Below are positions 23,901 through 28,577 of a DNA stretch of 28,577 nucleotides, one piece after another. Made by a program: the position numbers and the translations under genes. The DNA comes from Candidatus Woesearchaeota archaeon (GTDB lineage Archaea > Nanobdellota > Nanobdellia > Pacearchaeales > GW2011-AR1). Numbering within the stretch: position 1 is the first letter of the stretch; each line of letters starts with the position of its first letter. The DNA is taken from positions 1-28,577 of the forward strand of contig JAAZNJ010000011.1 of NCBI GenBank assembly GCA_012798335.1, read 5' to 3'. Below the pieces are notes generated by a model. It was given only the letters and a program-made list of their open reading frames with translations. It made no database searches and was not told where the DNA came from.

Positions 23901-24293
23901 ATGAGATATGAATTTGCTGAAGATTTACAAAAAACTGCTAAAGAAATTTCCTCTTTTTTGTTTCCTTATATTAATATGGATTATGTTAAATGTTTTAGAA
24001 GTTATGGGACTTCTTCAAGAAGAACAATAGCGAGATGTCATGGCTTAAGTAAAATAATGCAAAAAACTCTGAATACAAAGGCTTTTTATGCTCTTGAATT
24101 TTTAACAGAAAGATTTGAAAAATTAGATCAAGAAGAAAAAATAAAAGTGATAATTCATGAATTAATGCATATTCCTAAATCTTTTGGGGGAGGATTTAAA
24201 CAACACGACGTAGTTAATGAAAGAAATGTAAACAGATGTTATTTGGAGTATACTAAAAGAAAAAATGAACAAAGAAATTTATCTTTTTTATAA
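23901..24293 (+). CDS. Putative zinc metallopeptidase (phage-metallopeptidase/SprT-like)
   Basis: This 130-residue protein has a clear HExxH zinc motif, HELMH (H86, E87, H90). It is followed by IPKSFGGGFKQHD, whose H102/D103 could give the third metal ligand. An upstream RTIARCHGLSKIMQ segment probably forms the beta-edge near the active site. The HELxHIPxxFGGGxxxHD pattern matches a small putative metallopeptidase family that I recall from archaea and phages; substrates are unknown. Conserved cysteines (31, 46, 113) may add a structural metal site. Its last 29 bases overlap the start of the DUF192-like gene, suggesting coupled translation. Confidence 0.75.
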   Translation: MRYEFAEDLQKTAKEISSFLFPYINMDYVKCFRSYGTSSRRTIARCHGLSKIMQKTLNTKAFYALEFLTERFEKLDQEEKIKVIIHELMHIPKSFGGGFKQHDVVNERNVNRCYLEYTKRKNEQRNLSFL

Positions 24294-24627
24294 AAATAAA
24301 AAAATAAAAATTAAAGTAAAAGATTGTAATTTTTTAGAGATGTCCTTTGGACTAATGTTTTCAAATAAAGAAAAAGCTAAGGCATTACTTTTTGAATTTA
24401 AAAAAGAAAGAAAAATTATAATTCACTCTTTTTTTGTTTTTTATCCATTCCTTGCCTTATGGTGTGACAAAAAGAATAAGATTTTAGAAATAAAAAAAGT
24501 TTATCCATTCTCTTTTACAATTATTCCTAAATTCTCCTCAAAAAAATTAATAGAAATTCCCCTTAATAAAAAATACAAAAATTATAAAAAAATTTTGCAG
24601 GATTTTCCGTCGATTAGAAAGATTTAA
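24265..24627 (+). CDS. DUF192-family protein
   Basis: This 120-residue protein fits the DUF192 pattern: KVKDCNFLEMSFGLMFSNKEKAKALLFEF (the GLMF signature), then IIHSFFVFYPFLALWCDKKNKILEIKKVYPF (the HSFFVFxPxxxxxxD...V core), and a final KKLIEIPLNKKYKNYK strand. The family forms a small beta-barrel of unknown function. Bacterial members are often secreted; this one has no signal peptide, so it is probably cytoplasmic. It starts within the last codons of the metallopeptidase gene in another frame. Its stop codon overlaps the TATA box of the next small gene. Confidence 0.7.
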   Translation: MNKEIYLFYKNKKIKIKVKDCNFLEMSFGLMFSNKEKAKALLFEFKKERKIIIHSFFVFYPFLALWCDKKNKILEIKKVYPFSFTIIPKFSSKKLIEIPLNKKYKNYKKILQDFPSIRKI

Positions 24628-24630
24628 ATA
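24623..24630 (+). promoter_or_regulatory. TATA box for the 47-residue protein gene
   Basis: TTTAAATA with a GAAAGA-like BRE just upstream overlaps the DUF192 stop codon. Transcription should start near 24652, giving a leader of about 20 nt that holds a Shine-Dalgarno site. Confidence 0.55.
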
Positions 24631-24661
24631 TTCATTTGTATAAGGTATTATATTAAAACAA

Positions 24662-24668
24662 AAGGAGG
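24662..24668 (+). promoter_or_regulatory. Strong Shine-Dalgarno site
   Basis: AAGGAGG lies 5 nt before the ATG at 24674. It is the clearest ribosome binding site in the window, where most starts have none, and it settles the start of this short gene. Confidence 0.75.
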
Positions 24669-24673
24669 TTAAT

Positions 24674-24817
24674 ATGGGATCAATCGTTGTTAAAAACGCT
24701 GTTCAAAGAAAACCTGGATTTCTTTATTACATAGATGCAAAAGGAAATGTTTGTGAAGCAAAGATGTCTAGGGGTGGAAAAAAGAAAAAAGCTAAACCTA
24801 AAAAAAAGAAAAAGTAA
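24674..24817 (+). CDS. 47-residue basic protein with KPGxLYYID motif and poly-Lys tail
   Basis: The 48-codon ORF encodes MGSIVVKNAVQRKPGFLYYI, then DAKGNVCEAKMSRGG and a Lys-rich tail ending KKKKK (15 of the last 20 residues are Lys or Ala-Lys repeats by eye). A perfect Shine-Dalgarno site and a TATA box support expression. Small proteins with a KRKPGYLYYIDxxGNLCEAKM pattern and a Lys tail recur in DPANN and CPR genomes as I recall; none has a known function that I know. The short beta-hairpin core (LYYIDAKGNVCEA) plus polycationic tail suggests nucleic acid or ribosome binding. This is inference. Confidence 0.8.
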   Translation: MGSIVVKNAVQRKPGFLYYIDAKGNVCEAKMSRGGKKKKAKPKKKKK

Positions 24818-24857
24818 ATAGGTTTGCTTTTATTAATCTTTAATCTTTTTTTATTTT

Positions 24858-24873
24858 TTTATAAATTTATAAA
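24858..24873 (+). promoter_or_regulatory. Tandem TATA boxes for kae1
   Basis: TTTATAAA is repeated directly (24858-24865 and 24866-24873). The second copy is centred 25 nt before the ATG at 24895, giving a leaderless mRNA; the first would start transcription 8 nt earlier. Confidence 0.55.
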
Positions 24874-24894
24874 CTTCTTAATTTTATTTTTTTT

Positions 24895-25884
24895 ATGTCA
24901 ATAATACTAGGCATAGAGTCTACTGCTCACACCTTTGGAATAGGTATTGTAAAAAATGGAAAAATTCTTTCTAATGTAAAAAAAACATATACCACAAAAG
25001 AAGGAGGGATTATTCCAATAGAAGCAGCAAAACATCATAGAGAAAACAAGAATTTAATTTATAATGAAAGTTTAATACAATCAAAGATAAAAGAATCTGA
25101 TATTGATGCAATTTCATTTTCTCAAGGTCCTGGTTTACCTCCATGTTTGTTAGAAGGTTTAAAATTTGCAAAGGAGCTTTCATTAAAATTAAAAAAACCT
25201 TTAATCCCTGTTAATCATTGTGTTGCTCATCTTGAGATTGGCAGATTAACAAATGCAAAAGACCCATTAATGCTTTATGTTTCAGGAGCAAACACTCAAA
25301 TAATAGCTTACTCTAATGGAAAATATAGAATTTTTGGAGAAACTTTAGATTTGGGTGTTGGTAATTTTTTAGATATGCTTGCAAGAGAGATGAAAATTGG
25401 TTTTCCAGGAGGCCCTATAATTCAAAATTTAGCTAAATCTGGAAAGAATTATATAGAATTGCCCTATGTTGTTAAAGGAATGGATCTTTCCTTGTCAGGA
25501 ATCCTCACAAATTTAAAACAAAAAATACAGTCTAATAAATACTCTTTTGAAGATTTATCTTACTCTGCTCAGGAAACAGTTTTTGCAATGCTTTTAGAAT
25601 GTGCTGAGAGAGCTATGGCTCATACAGGAAAAAAAGAACTTCTTTTAGGTGGAGGAGTTTCTTGTAATTCAAGATTAAAAGAGATGGCTGGGATTATGTG
25701 TAAAGAAAGAAATGCAAAATTATTTATTCCAGAAAATCAATTCTTATCAGATAACGGCGCTATGATTGCATATACAGGAGAAATAATGTTTAATTCTAAC
25801 ATAAAAATTCCATTTGAAAAAATAGACTCTTTAGAAATAAAACCAAGACAAAGAACAGATGAATTAGAAGTTTTATGGAAATAG
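24895..25884 (+). CDS. kae1: Kae1, tRNA N6-threonylcarbamoyladenosine synthase subunit
   Basis: This 329-residue Kae1/TsaD-family ASKHA-fold enzyme transfers threonylcarbamoyl to A37 of ANN-decoding tRNAs within KEOPS. Landmarks are the N-terminal IESTAHTFGIG phosphate-1 loop, the metal ligands H108 and H112 in NHCVAHLEIG, YVSGANTQ (128-135), GNFLDMLARE, GGPIIQNLAKSG, GGGVSCNSRL near 253-262, and the third metal ligand D in LSDNGAMIAYTGE near 285-297. The length is that of stand-alone Kae1, so the Bud32 kinase is not fused as in some euryarchaea; it must lie elsewhere. The gene is monocistronic with tandem TATA boxes. Confidence 0.96.
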   Translation: MSIILGIESTAHTFGIGIVKNGKILSNVKKTYTTKEGGIIPIEAAKHHRENKNLIYNESLIQSKIKESDIDAISFSQGPGLPPCLLEGLKFAKELSLKLKKPLIPVNHCVAHLEIGRLTNAKDPLMLYVSGANTQIIAYSNGKYRIFGETLDLGVGNFLDMLAREMKIGFPGGPIIQNLAKSGKNYIELPYVVKGMDLSLSGILTNLKQKIQSNKYSFEDLSYSAQETVFAMLLECAERAMAHTGKKELLLGGGVSCNSRLKEMAGIMCKERNAKLFIPENQFLSDNGAMIAYTGEIMFNSNIKIPFEKIDSLEIKPRQRTDELEVLWK

Positions 25885-25911
25885 TGTCAAGAAAAAATAA
25901 AAAAGAATAAA

Positions 25912-25920
25912 AATTTAAAC
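25912..25920 (+). promoter_or_regulatory. TATA box for the 71-residue membrane protein
   Basis: AATTTAAAC is centred 25 nt before the ATG at 25941, consistent with a leaderless transcript. Confidence 0.45.
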
Positions 25921-25940
25921 TAATAATTCTTCAATATTCT

Positions 25941-26156
25941 ATGAATTTAGCATTAACTTATATACTTGCTGCTATCCCTTATCTTATTTCAAGTTTTGTC
26001 TCAGTTATTTTCGCATTAATGTTTTATACAATTCCTTATCTAAAAAAAATAAAACCAAAATATCTTCTTGTAGCAAGAATGAGTTTTCTTGGTTGTTCAT
26101 TATTAACATTTGTTATAGGTTTTTTAACCTTAATAACTCCTTATCTATTAAGATAA
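25941..26156 (+). CDS. Small membrane protein, two helices, function unknown
   Basis: This 71-residue protein is mostly hydrophobic. Helix 1 is roughly 5-33 (ILAAIPYLISSFVSVIFALM) and helix 2 roughly 45-66 (ARMSFLGCSLLTFVIGFLTLI). A basic loop, KKIKPKYLLVAR, lies between them and predicts a cytoplasmic loop with both ends outside. I do not recognise a family. It has its own TATA box, so it seems a real gene despite its size, and sits between kae1 and the eL8 operon. Confidence 0.55.
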   Translation: MNLALTYILAAIPYLISSFVSVIFALMFYTIPYLKKIKPKYLLVARMSFLGCSLLTFVIGFLTLITPYLLR

Positions 26157-26173
26157 TTTTAAAATAGAAAAAG

Positions 26174-26181
26174 TTTATAAA
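26174..26181 (+). promoter_or_regulatory. TATA box for the eL8-eS28-eL24 operon
   Basis: TTTATAAA, preceded by GAAAAAG, predicts a transcription start near 26204. The leader before the eL8 ATG would be about 55 nt and contains a hairpin. Confidence 0.65.
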
Positions 26182-26207
26182 CCTCTTTAAATTTAGTTTT
26201 TTATCCG

Positions 26208-26285
26208 ATGAACAATAGGGAGGATCTCTCTATTTTATTAAATAAATTAAAAATTTTAAAATGGTTGACGTATACAAAATTTTAG
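26208..26285 (+). CDS. Possible 25-codon leader ORF overlapping the eL8 start
   Basis: An ATG at 26208 lies within a few bases of the predicted transcription start. It opens a 25-codon frame (MNNREDLSILLNKLKILKWL, then five residues) that ends at TAG 26283-26285 and overlaps the eL8 start codon in another frame. There is no homology evidence. It may be chance, but its position at the mRNA 5' end would make it a leaderless start that competes with eL8 or is coupled to it. Confidence 0.25.
   Translation: MNNREDLSILLNKLKILKWLTYTKF
26214..26234 (+). promoter_or_regulatory. Hairpin in the eL8 mRNA leader
   Basis: AATAGGGAG (26214-26222) pairs with CTCTCTATT (26226-26234) through nine base pairs, including one G-U, around a GAT loop. 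The Shine-Dalgarno-like GGGAGG is mostly buried in the stem. eL8/L7Ae is known in archaea to bind kink-turns in its own leader; I do not see a proper kink-turn here, so this is only a candidate control element. Confidence 0.45.
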
Positions 26286-26563
26286 AGAAAGTCAAAAAAA
26301 CAGGGAAAATAGAAAAAGGCACTAATGAAGTAACTAAAGCTATTGAAAGAGGAACTGCTAAACTAGTTGTTTATGCGAGCGATGTTGAACCAAAAGAGAT
26401 TATTCAACACCTCCCTTTATTATGCAAAGAAAAAAAGATTCCTTGCTTAGAAGTTGATAATAAAAAGAAATTAGGATTAGCTGTAGGATTGCCTGTTTCA
26501 TCTTCTTCTGTAGCTGTCATTGATGCAGGTGAAGCAGAATCAGAGATTAATTCAATAAAATAA
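26261..26563 (+). CDS. rpl7ae: Large ribosomal subunit protein eL8 (L7Ae)
   Basis: This 100-residue kink-turn-binding protein is a component of the ribosome and, in archaea, of box C/D and H/ACA RNPs and RNase P. The RNA-binding signature is KGTNEVTKAIERG near 19-31, followed by AKLVVYASDVEPKEIIQHLPLLCKEKKIPCLEVDNKKKLGLAVG and the hydrophobic VSSSSVAVIDAG loop that contacts the bulged base. It is shorter than typical (about 120) at the N-terminus. The ATG has the TAAA-ATG context. It is first in the eL8-eS28-eL24 run, a conserved archaeal order. Confidence 0.94.
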   Translation: MVDVYKILEKVKKTGKIEKGTNEVTKAIERGTAKLVVYASDVEPKEIIQHLPLLCKEKKIPCLEVDNKKKLGLAVGLPVSSSSVAVIDAGEAESEINSIK

Positions 26564-26595
26564 ATTAAAATAGGTTGTTATTTATAAAAAATAAA

Positions 26596-26898
26596 ATGGC
26601 TTCTCAAAACAAAGCAAATAAAAAAGAAAATCAAAATCAGCAACAATCTCAGAAAAAAGATAAGATTAATACAGGCGAAGCTGTTCCTGCTTTAGTTGAA
26701 GAAATAATTGGAAGAACAGGGTTTAGAGGAGAAATTACTCAAGTTAAATGTTTAGTTCAAGAAGGTAAAGATAAAGGGAGATCTATGAGAAGAAATGTTA
26801 AAGGACCCGTAAGAGTAGGAGACATATTAATGTTAAGAGAAACAGAGATAGAAGCAAGAAAAATAAGGTCTAGTGTTACAAAAGGAGCTTATAGTTAA
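26596..26898 (+). CDS. rps28e: Small ribosomal subunit protein eS28, with N-terminal extension
   Basis: The core from about residue 34 ([26 protein letters not shown]) to the C-terminus ([29 protein letters not shown]) is eS28, an OB-fold 30S protein near the mRNA exit. eS28 is usually about 65-75 residues; this one has 100 because of a roughly 30-residue N-terminal tail rich in Asn, Gln and Lys ([16 protein letters not shown]). No later Met could start the core, so the tail is probably real. I chose the ATG at 26596 (TAAA-ATG) over upstream non-ATG codons. It lies between eL8 and eL24. Confidence 0.93.
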   Translation: MASQNKANKKENQNQQQSQKKDKINTGEAVPALVEEIIGRTGFRGEITQVKCLVQEGKDKGRSMRRNVKGPVRVGDILMLRETEIEARKIRSSVTKGAYS

Positions 26899-26899
26899 A

Positions 26900-27109
26900 A
26901 TGACAAAGTGTTCTTATTGCGGAAAAGAATATGAACCTCCAAGGGGTTTGACTTATGTTTTGAAAGACGGAACTGTAAAATATTTATGTTCATCTAAATG
27001 TAGAAAAAATATGCTTTTAAAAAGAAGAAAGGTAAATTGGATTAGAAAATCTTCCCATAAAAAAGAAGAAAATTTAAAAAAACAAGAAAAATTTAAAAAA
27101 TCTAAATAA
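26900..27109 (+). CDS. rpl24e: Large ribosomal subunit protein eL24
   Basis: This 69-residue protein has the eL24 zinc ribbon: CSYCGKEYEPPRGLTYVLKDGTVKYLCSSKCRKN, with Cys pairs CxxC (4, 7) and CSSKC (34, 38). KRRKVNWI follows, then a Lys-rich tail. It binds the 50S subunit near the intersubunit bridge region. It starts one base after the eS28 stop (TAA-A-ATG), with an AAGGAG sequence about 12 nt upstream inside eS28. A run of nine T residues follows the stop codon at once. Confidence 0.94.
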   Translation: MTKCSYCGKEYEPPRGLTYVLKDGTVKYLCSSKCRKNMLLKRRKVNWIRKSSHKKEENLKKQEKFKKSK

Positions 27110-27110
27110 A

Positions 27111-27119
27111 TTTTTTTTT
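27111..27119 (+). terminator. Poly-T terminator after eL24
   Basis: Nine consecutive T residues begin immediately after the eL24 stop codon. Archaeal RNA polymerase commonly terminates at such T-runs without a strong hairpin. The sequence up to about 27145 continues as A/T runs that could add weaker sites. Confidence 0.55.
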
Positions 27120-27210
27120 AAAAATTTTAAAAAATTTTAAATAAAAATATTCTTTTAAAAATAGTAATAATTTTTTATTTTATCGACGATAAATCTTGTT
27201 TTTTTGTTAG

Positions 27211-27223
27211 AAAGGTTTATAAA
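27211..27223 (+). promoter_or_regulatory. BRE/TATA promoter for gyrB
   Basis: AAAGG (27211-27215) followed by TTTATAAA (27216-27223) is a good archaeal promoter. It predicts a start near 27246 and a leader of about 48 nt. Confidence 0.65.
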
Positions 27224-27247
27224 CATTCTTTTGTTTTTTTAATCAGA

Positions 27248-27267
27248 AAAAGTGATTAAACACTTTT
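27248..27267 (+). repeat. Inverted repeat at the gyrB transcription start
   Basis: AAAAGTG (27248-27254) and CACTTTT (27261-27267) are exact reverse complements with a 6-nt spacer. The dyad begins at the predicted transcription start. It could be an operator or a 5'-terminal mRNA hairpin. Confidence 0.45.
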
Positions 27268-27293
27268 CTTTAATGTTTAAAGGGGAAAATAAA

Positions 27294-28577
27294 ATGGTAA
27301 AAAGTGATTATAATGCAGATTCAATAAAAGTTCTTGAAGGTTTAGAGGGTGTTAGAAAAAGGCCAAGTATGTATATTGGAAGTACGGGAAAAGATGGATT
27401 GCATCACCTTGTTTATGAGATTGTTGATAATTCTGTTGATGAAGCTTTAGCAGGGTTTTGTAAAATTATAAAAGTTTCAATAAAAAATGATGGTTCTGTT
27501 TCTGTTGAAGATGACGGGAGAGGTATACCTGTTGATGAACATCCTATTTACAAAGTTCCTGCTTTAGAAATTGCTTTAACAAAATTGCATGCTGGAGGGA
27601 AATTTGATAAAAAATCTTATTTAATTTCAGGAGGATTGCATGGTGTTGGTGTTTCAGTTGTTAATGCTTTATCTAAAAAATTGATTGTTCGTGTTAAACG
27701 AGATGGAAATATCTATGAACAAGAATATTCAAGAGGGAACCCTCAAAATAAATTAAAAATAGTTGGAAAATGCAATGAAAATGAAACAGGAACAATAGTC
27801 ACATTCTGGCCTGATGAACAAATATTTTCAACAACAGAATTTGATTATAAGGTTTTAGAAACAAGGTTTAGAGAAATCTGTTTTTTAAATGCTGGATTAA
27901 AAATACAATTATTCGATGAACATACTAACAAAAAAGAGGAATTCTTTTCTTCAGGAGGATTAATAGAATTTATAAAATGGATAAATAAATCCAAGGAGCC
28001 AATACATAAACCAGTTTATTTTAAAAGAGAAAATGAAAATACAATTCTAGAAGTTGCAATACAATATAATGAGGGTTATCAAGAAAATATTTTTGGTTTT
28101 GTTAATACAATAAATACTGTTGAGGGCGGAACACATGTTTTTGGATTTAAAACAGCATTAACAAGAGTTATAAATGATTATGCTAAGAAAAAAGGAATTT
28201 TAAAAGACGAGAGCTTTACAGGAGAAGATGTTAGAGAAGGATTAACAGCAATAATAAACTTAAAAATTCCATTCCCTCAGTTTGAAGGCCAGACAAAAAC
28301 AAAATTAGGAAATTCTGAAATTAAAGGATTTGTTGATTCTCTTGTAACAAGTGCATTATCTGAATTTTTTGAAGAGAACCCTGAAGTTGCAAAAAAAATT
28401 GTTACAAAATCTGAAAATGCTGCTAAAGCAAGATTAGCTGCAAAAAAAGCTAAAGATTTGGTTAGAAGAAAAAATGAATTTTCTTTAGGGGGGCTTCCAG
28501 GAAAATTAGCAGATTGTTCTAGTAAAAAGAATGAAGATACTGAATTATATATTGTAGAAGGAGAAAGTGCTGGTGGA
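27294..28577 (+). CDS. gyrB: DNA gyrase subunit B, N-terminal part (runs off the window)
   Basis: 428 codons of an open frame reach the window edge. They encode the GHKL ATPase (EIVDNSVDEALAG Mg/ATP motif near 41-53, DDGRGIPV near 74-81, and the GGLHGVGVSVVNALS lid). The transducer domain follows, then the start of the TOPRIM domain at EGESAGG, where the metal-binding Glu lies. The start MVKSDYNADSIKVLEGLEGVR is typical of GyrB. Gyrase introduces negative supercoils with ATP; in archaea it was acquired from bacteria. GGGG at 27282-27285 is a weak Shine-Dalgarno site 8 nt before the ATG. It has its own promoter after the ribosomal operon; gyrA may follow downstream. Confidence 0.95.
   Translation, partial: MVKSDYNADSIKVLEGLEGVRKRPSMYIGSTGKDGLHHLVYEIVDNSVDEALAGFCKIIKVSIKNDGSVSVEDDGRGIPVDEHPIYKVPALEIALTKLHAGGKFDKKSYLISGGLHGVGVSVVNALSKKLIVRVKRDGNIYEQEYSRGNPQNKLKIVGKCNENETGTIVTFWPDEQIFSTTEFDYKVLETRFREICFLNAGLKIQLFDEHTNKKEEFFSSGGLIEFIKWINKSKEPIHKPVYFKRENENTILEVAIQYNEGYQENIFGFVNTINTVEGGTHVFGFKTALTRVINDYAKKKGILKDESFTGEDVREGLTAIINLKIPFPQFEGQTKTKLGNSEIKGFVDSLVTSALSEFFEENPEVAKKIVTKSENAAKARLAAKKAKDLVRRKNEFSLGGLPGKLADCSSKKNEDTELYIVEGESAGG

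Noticed and set aside
26204..26260. Kink-turn for L7Ae autoregulation in the eL8 leader
   Set aside because: A GATGA sequence is present but no opposing GA/AG strand with a 3-nt bulge could be built; only a simple hairpin is supported.
27110..27180. Possible gene or repeat array in the A/T runs after eL24
   Set aside because: It is low-complexity sequence without an ORF; only the T-run directly after the stop is called.
1..28577. CRISPR arrays, insertion sequences, integrase or defence genes
   Set aside because: No spaced direct repeats, transposase-like ORFs or recognisable defence proteins were found in this window.

Overview
This window comes from an AT-rich archaeal genome (about 70% A+T by eye). 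The lineage is most likely DPANN, in or near Pacearchaeota/Woesearchaeota. Archaeal evidence is the rpo5-rpo2-rpo1 / NusA-like KH / uS12 / uS7 / EF-2 / EF-1A gene order, Kae1, eL8, eS28 and eL24, and TATA-type promoters that often sit 25-26 nt upstream of the start codon (leaderless mRNAs). DPANN evidence, inferred from family recall, is the DUF5652 gene, the Cys-rich plus poly-Gly surface protein, a 47-residue KPGxLYYID/Lys-tail protein, an EF-2 with a variant G1 motif, and very compact spacing.

Layout. (1) 1-12260, almost all minus strand, read right to left: rpo5, rpo2 (unsplit B), rpo1 (A' and A'' fused in one chain), a NusA-like KH protein, uS12, uS7, then EF-2 and the first 23 codons of EF-1A. 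A HAD phosphatase on the plus strand interrupts the cluster, and eL30, usual in this neighbourhood, is absent. A 559-bp gap between EF-2 and EF-1A holds two strong dyads but no gene. (2) 12398-12953, minus: tRNA-Lys(UUU) followed by a YbaK-type deacylase. (3) 13099-19269, minus: a deoxynucleotide cassette read nrdR, nrdJ (B12-dependent class II RNR), dut, a double-length ThyX-like protein and a single-Cys thioredoxin-fold protein. A pair of NrdR-box-like dyads with centres 31 bp apart brackets the nrdR TATA box. (4) 19463-22027: a DUF5652 membrane protein, a TtuA/Ncs6-type tRNA thiolase on the minus strand, and a surface protein gene broken by one in-frame TAA. (5) 22105-25884, plus: a YchF/Ygr210-type GTPase, two tandem DUF167 paralogues, a putative metallopeptidase overlapping a DUF192 gene, the 47-residue basic protein with a strong Shine-Dalgarno site, and Kae1. 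(6) 25941-28577, plus: a small membrane protein, then eL8-eS28-eL24, then gyrB running off the edge.

How the genes fit together. Most of the window is information processing: transcription, translation, tRNA modification (Kae1, Ncs6/TtuA) and aminoacyl-tRNA editing (YbaK). The main pathway block is dNTP/dTMP supply. NrdJ makes dNTPs, Dut converts dUTP to dUMP, the ThyX-like protein would methylate dUMP, and NrdR, encoded first, probably represses the set through the operator in front of it.

The items most worth following are the archaeal NrdR operator, the bipartite ThyX, the fused Rpo1, the EF-2 G1/switch I changes, the interrupted surface protein, the 47-residue protein, and the recurrent TAAA-ATG start context that also forms five one-base gene junctions.
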